Shown piece after piece: positions 18,590 to 29,917 of a stretch of DNA of 64,000 nucleotides. Made by a program: the position numbers and the translations under genes. The DNA comes from Paragorgia papillata (lineage: Eukaryota > Cnidaria > Anthozoa > Scleralcyonacea > Coralliidae), in NCBI GenBank assembly GCA_035771165.1, contig JAWNZC010000122.1:978501-1042500 (forward strand), written 5' to 3'. Under the pieces are notes generated by a model. It did no database searches, had not been told where the DNA came from, and worked only from the letters and a program-made list of their open reading frames with translations. Position 1 is the first letter of the stretch; each line of letters begins with the position of its first letter.

Positions 18590-20900
18590 AGTACAGTAGA
18601 CAACTGATGAACTTTTCAAAAAAATTATGGTATGTTAAATTATAAGAATAGTTTTTCCTTGGGTTGGGTAAAAGATTTTATTTACACATGTTTGGGTAGT
18701 TTAAATTTCTGGTCTTGATTTTGTTGGGTAAAAAGATATTTTGGGGGGTCGAAATAGTTTCTCTTCGGCCCCAACCCTGGCCATGAATAACGATCGGTCA
18801 TTAAGGCAGGGGGCCCCAACCCCAGCTATTGATCAATGGTCATAAGGCAGCTATGGTTGATCGCGGCCATTGTTTTAATGGTCCACTGGAATGCATACTG
18901 ATCGCCCAAATCGCTGAGATTGAAAAATCACCATTTCAGCCAAGGGAGCACGTTAGAATGTGATAGTTCTTATAAATAAACTAAACTTTACTTACCTAAG
19001 TTGTTGACGTTTTGTACAACTAACCCCACCCACCCTACCTATAAAACCTCAAAATTCAATTACCCCATTAACCCTAAACCTAACCTTAACCCTAAATATA
19101 ACCTCCTTCTTAACCCCAACCTTAATTCCCACCCGACCTGCACATTAAACCAATCATCACCTTAACCTTCTCCTTAATCTCAATCATAATTATTACCCTA
19201 ACACCTTAAACGTTAAACTATTAACCATTCTCCACTACTATTCACCAACACAATACACCAACACAATACACCAAGGATGGTAAGTCACAACCAGGATCTA
19301 AATACCCGAGCCTTATGGTTTACTTTTACTTTACATTTTACAAAACAACACAAAATAATTCCAATTAAAGGCTTTTCTGAATGATTTATCCCAATAAGAA
19401 ATGTTTGTTTGTATAATAATGTTGATCATCAAAGACTCTTATCCTTGTTTAATACAAAAACGTTATGCCCCCCCCCCCCCTTAAGAATTTATAAATTATT
19501 TCAGGGTTCCCCCCAAGAGAAGTAGCAAAAATTTCAGCCCCCCCCCCATTTTCTCACCCATCCCCCCCCCCCGATAAATAATGAACGGTCCCTAACATGC
19601 ATGGACAAGTGGACAACCTAGATTGGGACAACATAGAATTCATATACAGAGCCATCATGACATTGCTTTAACTATATCTCGAACTATATGTATGTTATTG
19701 TGACATTTTGTGTACATATTACACTTTAATATTTTAGTTATTGTTAATAAACTGTTTAGATGGTGTTCACAGATCTCACATAACAATATGTGAAGTCATT
19801 CATTTTAAAGGCCGTAATGTTTAGCATTATCAACAGCACTGCTCATGCTATATATCGTTCTGTTCTGGGGGAGAGGGTTGAGAGGGGTAGGGATTAAGGG
19901 AGGCAGGTACCCTCTCCTCCAGAACAGAATGCCCGCTATGGAGGCTACTTTTTGTCATGCGAATAATACATGTTTGAACTCTTGTTTACTTTAAATTTTC
20001 AACCAGACTTTTGTTTTTTAACTTTGTGGTAGCTGAAATTTTATTGAAAAGAGTCGAAGAGTCTGATTTTGGCAGTAAATATTATTATAGTCAGCTAACC
20101 AGACTGAACACATAATTTCTTTATGCAAGAAAATAATCTAAACTAATATCTAAACAAAAACATGTTGTGCTCTAACTCAAGACAGGGGAAAATTTGACAA
20201 AGATTGCCTACCAGGTGGTGGGTGCTCTGCAGTGGGGCTTATCGACACAAAAAAATTGAAAATGTCAAATGCCCCTGGGTATGCCCTCCCTCCCCCGGGT
20301 CGGGCAAAACATTGAATCAGTTTCAGATTGGGATTATACAATTCCCTCGTTCAGTTCTTTAAAATCACCTGATTAACTTCATTACAACTAGTGATCACAA
20401 ACAACACCCATTGACAATTTGAAACTTTGACTGCATGATAAAAATCTAAAACAACCAGATCTCAAAACACAATTTGTGAATAGACGATGAATAGTATAAA
20501 CTAGTATTAAAATGCATGTACCATAGGATTGTGTTTATTTTATATAAACTGGCACCACAATAAACAATGCAAGTAAAAACAAGTAAACAACTGAGAAACA
20601 GTGAAATGTCTTTCAAATATTCAAAAACATCGATAAAATGGCAATAAAAGCTTCGTTCAAAAGAGACAACCACTGATCATCTGGAGACAACTCGGCCAAA
20701 CCTCGGTTTTGCAATTATTAAACATGACTGTTCTCTGACGTCCTTCACTCCTTCAGTTTAAAGTTTCCAATTATTTTTAATACACCTTGATTCGCTGACA
20801 GTCCGACTACTCTGACATCTTTGTTTGAGACGACTGCTGTGTAGTGTGCCAAGAAATGGTTTAGCAAAGAGAAAGGCTAATTTGTGCTAAATTAGCATAA
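18590..20900. other. Gene-poor stretch with simple-repeat patches
   Basis: About 19,020-19,215 is a degenerate CCTAAACCTAACC-type repeat. Poly-C runs occur at 19,469-19,482 and 19,541-19,572. The rest is AT-rich with no supported ORF; a 75-codon minus-strand frame at 20,446-20,673 has no family signature. Confidence 0.5.
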
Positions 20901-20924
20901 TTTAGCTTTATTTCAAAAGTTAAA

Positions 20925-21610
20925 CTGGTGTACCAAAACATTGAAATGGTGGTCATACTGGTGTACCAAAACAATGAGATGGTGGCCATACTGGTGTACC
21001 AAAACATTGAGATGGTGGCCATACTGGTGAACCAAAACAATGAGATGGTGCCATACTGGTGTACCAAAATATTGATTTGGCGGCCATACTGGTCTGCCAA
21101 AACATTGAAATGGTGGCCACACTGGTGTACCAAAACAATGAAATAGTGGCCATACTGGTGTACCAAAACATTGAAATGTTGGCCATACTGGTGTACCAAA
21201 ACATTGAAATGGTGGCCACACTGGTGTACCAAAACAATAAAATAGTGGCCATACTGGTGTACCAAAACATTGAAATGGTGGCCACACTCAGGTGTACCAA
21301 AACAATAAAATAGTGGCCATACTGGTGTACCAAAACATTGAAATAGTGGCCATATTGGTGTACCAAAACAATAAAATAGTGGCCACACTGGTGTACCCAA
21401 AACAATAAAATAGTGGCCACACTGGTCTACCAAAACATTGAAATGGTGGCCACACTGGTCTACCAAAACATTGAAATGGTGGCCATACTGGTGTACCAAA
21501 ACATTGAAATGGTTGTCATACTGGTGTACCAAAACATTGAAATGGTGGCCATACTGGTGTACCAAAATATTTAAGTGCTAGCCATACTGGTGTCGTCCTG
21601 GTGAACCAAA
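20925..21610. repeat. 33-bp minisatellite (GGTGTACCAAAACATTGAA...)
   Basis: About 20 copies of a 33-bp unit ending GGTGGCCATACT. Because 33 is a multiple of 3, all frames stay open over long distances and give repetitive peptides such as YQNIEMVAILV on plus and HQYGHHFNVLV on minus. Two unit types (CATTGAAATGGTGG and CAATAAAATAGTGG) partly alternate, suggesting higher-order duplication. No start, splice or domain context supports a protein. Confidence 0.93.
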
Positions 21611-21619
21611 ACATTGAAA

Positions 21620-23000
21620 TACAAAAAACAATAACACACACTTGATGAAAGTACAGTAATATATAAACTGTTTAATAACATCGAATTTTAGTGCAAGACA
21701 TCAGTACAATAATAAACAATACAAGCAAAAATAAAGCAAAATACTGCTTACATACAGCAATGACAACTTCGATGTAACCTGAATGTCAGGCCTTTATTTG
21801 TTCCCGCCTTCCGCTAAACCCGTCAGCGCGGGCAGAGATGCGGGCGAGCGAGAAGGCGAGAAAAACAACTTTGTTTCTTCTTCGATGAACTTCGATGAAG
21901 ATGTAAAACACAGCCATGTTTACCTTTCACTTGCAAGTTGGCTTTATCAACTTTCTTTGTTCTTTGATTTACAGCACTTGAGCAACATTTTTCAGCACAA
22001 TTTAATTAATAACACATGTATTAAAATTGATCGAGAACACATTGATCGAGAATTTTCGTATAAAGTTTGATCGAGTACTAACACATTTTCAGCGTACGGT
22101 TATCGAGATCGCGGATCGCTGCGATTGCCAAGTTCATTTCTGATGAGCGATCGTATAGCGATTGTGTGGAAACCAGGCTATAGTTAATATAGTTACATGT
22201 GGTTGAATTTAAGTCACTCAATCTTTAGTTTTCGTTTTATGCTTTGAATCAGACTGGACGTGGTATAGGCTCTGTCAAATATTGAAACTATCTTTTAAAC
22301 TTTAATTATATAATCATTTGATTTCACGAGAAACATGCATTGGTATGAATACATTTTCCACGCCAGTTCAGTTGGTCGGCAGAACTCGAAAGACTAAATA
22401 TTATGTTGGACCTTGTGCTCGTTGTTGAAACGATACCACAAGCACCAAGTCCAAAATAAACTGTACATGTATTGCGTACCCGTTACGTCAATGTTGGAAC
22501 TATAACCAAGGCGTTACAATAATCAATCGTTGCTACAGTATAACCAGACAGGTTTGTCGTCACTTCCTCTTAATAGTTAATAATACGATATCAGACTTTA
22601 GAAAGAATTAATCCAACAATATTAATATTAAAATAATTGAGTTGAAATATAGCTAGTCGCATACAACATTTATAGCATGCAGAATTGTGTCGACTAAGCT
22701 GAAAAAACCTATCATTTAAAAAGCAGTATTGAGTATATCTAGGTACCAGTGGTATTGTTTAGTTGTAATTATCATTTATCTAATGGTATGTGCTTACCAT
22801 CAAGAAAACTCCACCTTTTCCTTCTTCATAAACTTCATTTATAGGGTGATTTATAGGGACGTTTTTCGAAGACAAACTCTTTGTGGAAACGACGACGTGG
22901 CTATAGCTAGAGCCTCGTTTTCATAAATTGAGGGTGATGCAGTGAATGGGTGATGCCCAGAGGGTGATGTAATTTCCGCCATGACGTAAGGGGTGCAAAA
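21620..23000. other. Unassigned intergenic sequence
   Basis: No supported gene. A GC-rich patch is at 21,800-21,870. Sequence at 22,020-22,185 has repeated GATCGAGA motifs and ends GTGTGGAAACCAGGCT, which looks like the end of a non-autonomous element. Confidence 0.4.
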
Positions 23001-23007
23001 CCATTAT

Positions 23008-23044
23008 GTAATAGACGAGGTTCAAGGTTACGGACGCCATATTG
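23008..23044 (+). repeat. 37-bp repeat, inverted partner at 31,857-31,893
   Basis: TAATAGACGAGGTTCAAGG followed by TTACGGACGCCATATT. The inverted copy lies 8.8 kb away on the other side of the hAT-like gene and Crypton-like element. Confidence 0.7.
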
Positions 23045-23311
23045 AAAAGGGGGCAAAGAGTCTGGGGCGAGCTCGGTCAAAGGGGGCCGGCAAACGCCAT
23101 ATATTTTCCAGCATATTCTCTCATCTCGAAATGATGATTATCGTCATTTGTGAAATGTCCTAGAAATGACAATAATCATTTTTAAAAATGAATTCCCTAC
23201 CCCCACACCACCAACCTAACCACAATCCCCCTGGAAACCCTAAACCTAACCAGAACCCTAAAGGATTTTTAGCTTTATGTGTTCAAGTTTAAAATCCCGA
23301 ATGTGGGACAG

Positions 23312-23386
23312 AATCTCACTTGAGTATCATGATAATCATCATATTCGTCTGTGTTAAGAAATGATGATTATCATGATACTCAAGTG
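23312..23386. repeat. Perfect 28-bp-arm hairpin
   Basis: CTCACTTGAGTATCATGATA... and its exact inverse surround a 19-bp loop. Related ATGATGATTATC sequence also occurs at 23,132. Confidence 0.85.
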
Positions 23387-23735
23387 AGAGGACATGTTGA
23401 TATTTTCATATGTAAACTCACTTCACGATTTTTGATCAGTGGGTGAATGGTTTACGCTTGTTTTGAACGATTTCGGGTCCGTATCGTTTTGTAATTTTTG
23501 TAATACTTCAAGGAAACATAGAAAAAGCTTTGTATGTTATTTTGGAAGGCTTGGAGGATTCTAAAAGAAATCGCGATGGTTTGTTGAGGAATTGTATGTC
23601 ACGCGCCTATTGATACAGAGCGAGGAGCGATGAACAAGCCAATTTACGAGCACGTATTCTAAATGTTAGTGATAGATTGCACTTTTAAGGACGTGAACTG
23701 AACCTAGAGACCAGTATGGAATGTCTGTATTTTGT

Positions 23736-23825
23736 GCACCGGACAAAATATTTGCTTCTGTATCTGTGCACCAAAAGGATATAAATTTGTGCACCATCAG
23801 GTATCCTGTGCACCAAAGACAAAGT
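23736..23825. promoter_or_regulatory. Cluster of four TGTGCACC motifs, left of hAT-like gene
   Basis: TGTGCACC occurs four times within 90 bp. The first is part of TTGTGCACCGGACA, which is also present at the far right cluster (28,506-28,520). Repeated subterminal motifs of this kind are transposase-binding sites in hAT elements; that role is inference here. Confidence 0.5.
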
Positions 23826-24102
23826 GTAAAGGTTGATGTCGTTTTGACAAACTAGACCGAATTACAAATTATATTGTACTGTATGCTCAAAAATACAAAA
23901 AAATTTATATTGTCTCTTTAATCTATGTGCAATATATTTGCTATAACATTAACATGTACATGTATGCATGCACATTGCACAATATCGTTTAGTAAATATG
24001 AACAAGGTATTTAATCTAGATTTTGTAATAAAATATGAATAAAGTCATTCATGAATCATGAGTACATCAAAGAAAACAAAGCTTCTTTGAAAATTAAAAT
24101 GT

Positions 24103-24942
24103 TTATGATAAAAATGGATAACGGCCTTTTTCATTACTGAGACGAGTTAAAACCTGACTTGCTTTAAAAGAATTACATGATTTCCTCTTCAAATTGCCAA
24201 CTCGGTGACGTGGAAGTCGTTGTTCTGCCATCCCATCAACATATAATTTGGCTGCTCTTGCCACAACATCTTCACAATTTAAGACATTGCTTGTTGCCCA
24301 ATCTAATATGGTCCTGTCTTCCAAGGTGACATGGTGCTGACGGACCTGCTTCTGGGTATCCATAACACAATAAAAACTTTCTACTATAGCTTCTGAGCCA
24401 CCCATTGACATTGCAATATCAAATGATGTCATGGCTACAGGACCTGCTTTAGTGAAAAGTATTTCGTTAGTGTATAACACTCTGACAACTTCTTCTTCAT
24501 CATTCAGTTCTGCTATGTGCTTTAAAGCACACACTTCTTTAAAGAATAATTTGAACTCAGTAACACCATGCTCTTCAAGCTCGCCTTCCTTGATTTTAAT
24601 TCTTCCATCATCAAGCTTCTCACCACATAAAAGGAGGAAGATTTTTTCGATATCAAAGAAATCTGCCATTCCTGCTGCATTAGTGACGCACTTTTCAATA
24701 TGATGATCAAGTGATTCCGCAAGATTATTTGCAAATGTGCTTACATCATGGAAGGACTCTGTTATGGTGCGTTCTGCCCAGTTTGTCAAAACTGCTTTCT
24801 TGGGTGGATTGGATTCTTTGCCTGATCTCTTCTCCAAAACAGTTTCTGTTCCAACAATTTTCCAACCTACTGCCAGCTCGATGCCTTCATAAACAGGCCT
24901 CAATGTTTTGTCCTCGCTTTCAGGGTCATGGTTGAGAATATT
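24103..24942 (-). CDS. hAT-like gene, exon 5
   Basis: Acceptor TTCTTTTAG before AATATTCTC; 840 bp ending at a stop. Begins NILNHDPESEDKTLRPVYEG. Frame intact. Confidence 0.65.
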   Translation of the reverse strand, partial: NILNHDPESEDKTLRPVYEGIELAVGWKIVGTETVLEKRSGKESNPPKKAVLTNWAERTITESFHDVSTFANNLAESLDHHIEKCVTNAAGMADFFDIEKIFLLLCGEKLDDGRIKIKEGELEEHGVTEFKLFFKEVCALKHIAELNDEEEVVRVLYTNEILFTKAGPVAMTSFDIAMSMGGSEAIVESFYCVMDTQKQVRQHHVTLEDRTILDWATSNVLNCEDVVARAAKLYVDGMAEQRLPRHRVGNLKRKSCNSFKASQVLTRLSNEKGRYPFLS

Positions 24943-27491
24943 CTAAAAGAATTAACAGAAGTTAAAGGTTGCGTGCTAAAGTCTAAATGGAATCTAATTA
25001 TTGTAAATATAACCTGACCGTAAGGCCTAAGGTGCTGAACAGTTGTTTATTAAAGTAATCAAATGAAAATTATTTACAGAACTGCCGACAAATGCCGAAG
25101 TGCTTTTAATTTTTTGGTGGGTGTTGACAGCTAATTGCCACAACTGATGTAAACAATACCTCTGCATTATCTTTCATTTTTGGGAAAAAGTCCATATCCC
25201 CATTTTCATGACACTGAAGTGAAGCCTCTTTTAGCCATTCAATCAATTGTTGAACCCAACGGTATGCTTTCCATGGTGGTGCAGATATACTCTGAAGATT
25301 GGTCATAACTCTTGCCACAGGTTCAAAAACGTCATGCATCAACAGGAGATCTACAACAAAATCCTATAAACAATATCCAAGGATTCCTGTTTAATTTACT
25401 TACAGTACATACTGCACATGCAGTATACTATATACAATAACTAAATAATTAGTGTAAGCATAAACTGTGCTTACCTGTCCTCGGACTTGATATTGCAAAG
25501 GGTCTAATTCATTCCCCATTGCAGTAGATGCCTGTGTCATTGCTTCAGCAAACAACTTGTACGAATTGACAAGTCGTTGCCACTGGACATATGCAGAACT
25601 TGAAAACCGTGTCTGGGAATACACAGTTGCCACAGTTAGTTTTAGGTTTAGTTCCTTTGCAGTGGATTCTAGGATACTTCTACCTGTTGAGCAATAGAGC
25701 AAAGATTAAATCATTAATTATAAAAGCAGTTGCATGTTACAAGTGATGTCATTTACTTACCTTTTCCTCTGTTCAAATTATCTGCAAATTTATTTGTCTG
25801 ATTAACAAATCTTGAAAAAACTCTTGTGATGACCCAATCTTTCCATCTCTCACATCAGTAACAGCCAGATTTATCCAATGTGATGCATCCCATCCAACTT
25901 GCCTTATAAATGAGCTTTCATCAAGGGCACTCTGGTTGATAGTTTTTAGAAACCCTCTTGCTTGATATACTCCATCAGCAGCAACACCTGGAATTGTATT
26001 AAAATTATTATCAAAGTACTCACCAATTAAGAAATCTAGTGCTTTGCTTCCAAATTTGTTGGTAATTACTTCCAAGGCTTGCTTGGCTGAATCTTCAGTT
26101 TTACCTCCTTGCACTTTGCCATCCACAATTGGCAAGTATACTTCTGGTGCTCCAACAACAATCGGCACTTTCTTTCCACTTATTATTGGACATATGATGA
26201 CACTTTGATTTGATCTTTTATTAACTGTAGCCTTGTCTACAGCCATGTAATAATGAGGGGGGAAGCCTGTGCTTGGAAGACATTTGGACAACTCAGCTTT
26301 TGTTTTCTCATGTATAGAAGCAAGTAAACACTTGACCATATCAGGGATCAGCTTTCGTGAATGGCCACATTGCCCAACTTGAGCACCAATAGAAAAAGCA
26401 AACGCTATCTGATCTTCATAATGAATAGCTGCAGATTTGGCCTTTACAGCAGTTAATGCACTTTTAAGTAATGTTTCTGCTTTTAAGTAATGAATTTTCT
26501 TTAAATTTCTTTCTTCACTGAGCATGGTTAGTGCAGTTCCGTGTATCTTAGAACTTGTAGAAGACTTAGTACCAAGATCATCCACCTTTTTTGTTAATTT
26601 CTCTATCATACTAACCAACTTTTCCTCCATATTTGGCTTTGTAATATGTACATATCCCTCAATTTCACTTTGCACAAATGAACTGACTTTTCCCTCACAT
26701 GATTTGTCCATACAAAATGTGTCTTTTTCATTAGTCTCTTTTAAAGGGGTGATTTCTTCCTCCTCATCTAAAAATAAAGCCTCAGTTTTAGGAAAAAATA
26801 CCTGCAGTTACTGTTGCAGCTTTGGATAATACGTACCTGTTGATGTTTCATTTAATCATGAGAGATGGTTGACAGATCTTTTTTGTTTTGGATCTTGGGT
26901 TTGTGTAGAGATGCTAGGTGCAGGGTCTTCGTGATCTAACATCATCATTCTTCCTACACTTGATGCAGAACTTATGCTTTTGTTTTCTTGCTTTTTACTC
27001 TTACTTTTTTTAGAAACTAAGGCTCTGATGCCTTTTGGAACAGAAACATGTCCCAATGGCACAACCTGCTTTTTCATATCACTCAGTGACAATGAGGGAT
27101 GATTACGGCTGTGATGTCTTTTGATTTGATGAGAGCTGCCACGAGAAATAACTGAAAGTGACTTGTCTTTTAGTTTGCTATTCTTTGCACATACCAAGCA
27201 AACTTGTTTGTATTTGGTATAGTCTCGTTTTTGTGCTTTTTGCGTATCTTCAACTTGCTTCCCTAATTTTTCATTATCTTTTATAAAGTGCATCATACTT
27301 AACTGCCCACCAGTAGCAGGTGCAGGCTGTGCAACCTTTTTTGTAAGGACAATTACATCATCCGCTTTTTCATCATGGGTTCTGGCCCTCTTTCTGCTTT
27401 CGTCTTGCAGGTTTACATCAGATTCAGACTGATCAGAATCAACTAACTCATGGTCAGTATTAGATTCTGAACGAGACATCACTTGAACCAA
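24103..27491 (-). CDS. hAT-transposase-like multi-exon gene with BED-like finger (two lesions)
   Basis: Five exons: 27,491-26,837, 26,767-25,761, 25,683-25,475, 25,363-25,160 and 24,942-24,103. All junctions have GT/AG and compatible phases, about 970 codons. Exon 1 has an acidic start and a finger CLVCAKNSKL...SHQIKRHHSRNHP like a BED-type zinc finger. Exon 2 has MAVDKATVNKRSNQSVI, GVAADGVYQARGF and GWDASHWINLAVTDVR, which recall the acidic catalytic blocks of hAT-like DDE transposases. Exon 5 has VYEGIEL early and SEAIVESFYCVMDTQKQ late, like hAT C-terminal regions. Lesions: an in-frame TGA (26,858-26,856) just before the exon 1 donor, and a one-base frame change near the T-run at 25,806-25,811. 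It is either a recently dead transposase, a host gene with sequencing errors, or a decayed domesticated gene. Confidence 0.6.
25160..25363 (-). CDS. hAT-like gene, exon 4
   Basis: 204 bp, phase 0 on both sides. Acceptor TTTATAG before GATTTTG, chosen over a nearer AG because only this one keeps the frame (DFVVDLLLMHDVFEPVARVM). Donor GTATTG. Confidence 0.6.
25475..25683 (-). CDS. hAT-like gene, exon 3
   Basis: 209 bp. Acceptor CTCAACAG; donor GTAAGC. Encodes GRSILESTAKELNLKLTVAT through ELDPLQYQVRGQ. Confidence 0.62.
25761..26767 (-). CDS. hAT-like gene, exon 2 (catalytic-like blocks)
   Basis: About 1 kb. Acceptor TTTTTAG, donor GTAAGT. A one-base shift near 25,806-25,811 is needed to reach FVNQTNKFADNLNRGK at the exon end. 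Upstream is one open frame from DEEEEITPLKE. Confidence 0.6.
26837..27491 (-). CDS. hAT-like gene, exon 1 (BED-like finger)
   Basis: The likely start is the second ATG (MSRSESNTDHELVDSDQSES). The Lys/Ser-rich end carries the in-frame TGA followed by LNETST and donor GTACGT. Reading frame and phase continue correctly across the stop into exon 2. Confidence 0.6.
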
Positions 27492-27697
27492 ACTGAAATT
27501 AAATAATTTAAGTAGATAAATGGTACAGGTATAACAATAGACACTGACAGTGTCACACAGTCTGCACAGACAGACATTTTCACAACACTGCTTTATATAG
27601 TAATATTGAGAAGGAAGAAAAGTGGGAAAAAAGAAAAAAGTGATTGATTGATTCAGTTCAATTTCTGCACTGTAGTCACATCTATGAGTCTACAGAC

Positions 27698-27992
27698 TAC
27701 ACTACACTACGCTACATTACACTACACTACACTACACTACACTACACTACACTACACTACACTACACTACACTACACTACACTACACTACACTACACTAC
27801 ACTACACTACACTACACTACACTACACTACACTACACTACACTACACTACACTACACTACACTACACTACACTACACTACACTACACTACACTACACTAC
27901 ACTACACTACACTACACTACACTACACTACACTACACTACACTACACTACACTACACTACACTACACTACACTACACTACACTACACTACAG
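27698..27992. repeat. (ACTAC)n pentanucleotide microsatellite
   Basis: About 59 nearly perfect 5-bp units, upstream of the hAT-like gene. It produces long HYTTLHYTT frames, which are not proteins. Confidence 0.98.
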
Positions 27993-28405
27993 ACTGTGTA
28001 TACAGTATACGACGTTTGGGACGAAAGTTCAGCAATAAATCAATAATACTAGATACTTATTACTTACTGTTATTTGCGTTCAATCCGTCTTGTTATTAGT
28101 TGGTCCTAGTTTACATCTTTTTTTCTCGTGGCCTCGATATTTTTCCTTACTAGACTTCCAGTGCTGGTAAAGTGCTACTGCTTAAAACTTTCCCACAACC
28201 GTCAGCGAGCCCGCTGATTGAATAGTCAGCAGCAGTTAATCCCCGCGTGTGTCACGCGTCTCACGTGGGATCCATTGCTATTTTGCGTGATTGTGGCCAA
28301 GTAGGCTGATTTAGCGAGTCTGTTATAAATTAAATCCAAGATGCTTGCTTGAACAAAGTTAGTTAATGACTTGCTTAGTTACTGTTTGAATAATAGTTAT
28401 AATAA
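27993..28405. other. Upstream region of the hAT-like gene
   Basis: No ORF. A small CpG-containing patch (CCCGCGTGTGTCACGCGTCT, 28,240-28,260) could be promoter sequence; nothing further is supported. Confidence 0.3.
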
Positions 28406-28408
28406 TAA

Positions 28409-28520
28409 CCTAATTGTGCACCAGCTGCTCAATTACTTTTTCTGTGCACCAGATATTGATGCTATAGAAATTTTGTGCACCAGTTTGTGCACCAGCTTCC
28501 ACTGTTGTGCACCGGACATG
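28409..28520. promoter_or_regulatory. Cluster of five TGTGCACC motifs, right of hAT-like gene
   Basis: Five TGTGCACC copies in about 110 bp, the last as TTGTGCACCGGACA, shared with 23,735-23,748. The stretch just before it reads on the minus strand CAGTGGAAGCTGGTGCACA; CAGTG-type starts are common at hAT termini. Confidence 0.5.
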
Positions 28521-29047
28521 TCTGGACAACTGTGACGTTGTTTATCTTATATACTATATACAAAATCTATAAATACTTGATCGGATCTCAAAGCCAGAAA
28601 TATTCAGCTTATAAAGTTCGCTAGAAGTTGGGCCTTCAACTGTGTCCTGTTTTAAAGCTCTTCTTTTGTCGAAGAAATTGTCAATATTAATGATAAAATC
28701 GCTTTATGAATTTAAGTTTAATTTTGGTTGAATTGTGTGTTGTGCTCACTGGTCAGTGACTCATCACTCATGTTTATACTGCATGTACATGTATATATCA
28801 TACACTATTAAGAGTGGGAAATGTGTTTTAACCAACTTTGAGCTTGGTGTTTTGATATTAGATCAAACACAACTTTTTGAGTGTTTCAAGATCAAACAAA
28901 TCAGGAAATGAATCAGTTGTCAAATGAATTAGTATTTTAAGATACGTTTGAGGTCAAAGTTGGCTTAATCTATCCGTAGTTAATAGAAATAATACCATGA
29001 TCGCCTCGGATTCTTTTGTTCTCTTAGGGAAATTTAATCGCTAAATT

Positions 29048-29181
29048 CCCCACGTTTATTTGTTTGAAAACTACTCATGCATACAAATTAGGGAAAATTT
29101 CTAATTTTTCCTCCAAAACGGGGAAAAATTAGAAATTTTCCCTAATTTGTATGCATGAGTAGTTTCCAAACAAATAAACGT
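29048..29181. repeat. Near-perfect hairpin, arms about 62 bp
   Basis: CGTTTATTTGTTTGAAAACT... and its inverse surround a loop of about 8 bases. The arm includes GGGAAAATTTCTAATTTTTC. Confidence 0.9.
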
Positions 29182-29224
29182 CTCACACAACAAAATAATG
29201 ACTTTATTATACATGTTTAAGTTA

Positions 29225-29728
29225 AGATATAGTACACAATTTTCCATCAAGAGCTTGTTGTAGAGGTTTAAACTCCGCCGAGCGAAACAAATTCTTGTTT
29301 GGATGAAGCGACTCCACAATTCGATTAAGACCACAGAACAGACTGTATAACACTTCCGATGACGGTATTCACCTCGATCTTTCTTCCTTACTTCCACGGC
29401 AAATCTGCTCAGCCAGTAGTTTATGTCCCTTATGGTTAGACAATCCAAATCTGGTACACGTCTGAATTCTTCATCCTCTGCAACAAACTCATTGAACTCC
29501 TTATTCCTTGCTTCTGCCCACTGTCTATAAACGTTTCTGCTCCACATGGTGTATTTTAGTATTCAAAGGTGTTCTATTTTCTCGGACATTCTGAACATCC
29601 TTTTCTGTGACAAATGCAAAACGGTTCTCTGCCATGATCTCGCCTGCCTTACTCACTTTGAATCGATATCCAATATGCCTCATATTTATACACATGTATT
29701 CATCAATTTTTGATGGCTTTATTCCCAA
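29225..29728 (-). pseudogene. KIAA1958/Crypton-type protein fragment (N-terminal domain only)
   Basis: Three frame segments align with the SAM-like N-terminal domain of the KIAA1958/QRICH1/ZMYM family, which derives from Crypton tyrosine recombinases. They are AENRFAFVTEKDVQNVREN (frame 1), RNVYRQWAEARNKEF and INYWLSRFAVEVRKKDRGEY (frame 2), and NRIVESLHPNKNLFRSAEF then KPLQQALDGKL (frame 3). Two frameshifts, near 29,540 and 29,330, break it. The recombinase catalytic domain (R..H..R..Y) is absent. It lies inside unit a of the composite element. Confidence 0.7.
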
Positions 29729-29917
29729 GCGAGTCCTTACAATTCAAATGCTATTTCCTCATTAATCATGGTATTACAAACTAATACCATGATATATCGG
29801 GAAATTAGTGATTACATGTCCCTCACCCTCGGGAGGTTTGTGGAATTCCACAAACCTCCCTCGGCTTCGGGGACATTTAATCACTAATTTCCCTCATATC
29901 ATGGTATTACTTATAAA

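Larger units (their letters stand above)
28990..29909. mobile_element. Composite hairpin element carrying a Crypton-like ORF, copy 1
   Basis: Two abutting units share TAATACCATGAT ends and are separated by CAAAC: unit a 28,990-29,776 and unit b 29,782-29,909. Unit a has a 65-bp-arm hairpin (29,048-29,181) and the KIAA1958-like fragment; unit b is a hairpin of GGGAAATTAGTGATTA arms. The same unit order and spacer, in reverse orientation, make up copy 2 at 36,747-37,173. Confidence 0.78.

Noticed and set aside
19020..19215. Telomeric or interstitial telomere repeat
   Set aside because: CCTAA-like units are too degenerate and irregular for a telomere relic; similar low-complexity patches occur at 23,205 and 36,213.
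20861..21565. A 234-codon minus-strand frame and related frames
   Set aside because: By-product of a 33-bp tandem repeat whose length preserves frame.
20925..21610. Possible CRISPR-like array
   Set aside because: Units are contiguous 33-bp repeats without unique spacers, in a eukaryotic context.
22729..22926. 65-codon plus-strand frame as a membrane peptide
   Set aside because: Hydrophobic by AT-rich chance; no conserved context.
26856..26858. Selenocysteine reading of the in-frame TGA
   Set aside because: No reason in this protein type and no SECIS element seen; nonsense mutation or base error is simpler.
27644..28099. HYTTLHYTT repetitive proteins
   Set aside because: Pure ACTAC microsatellite.
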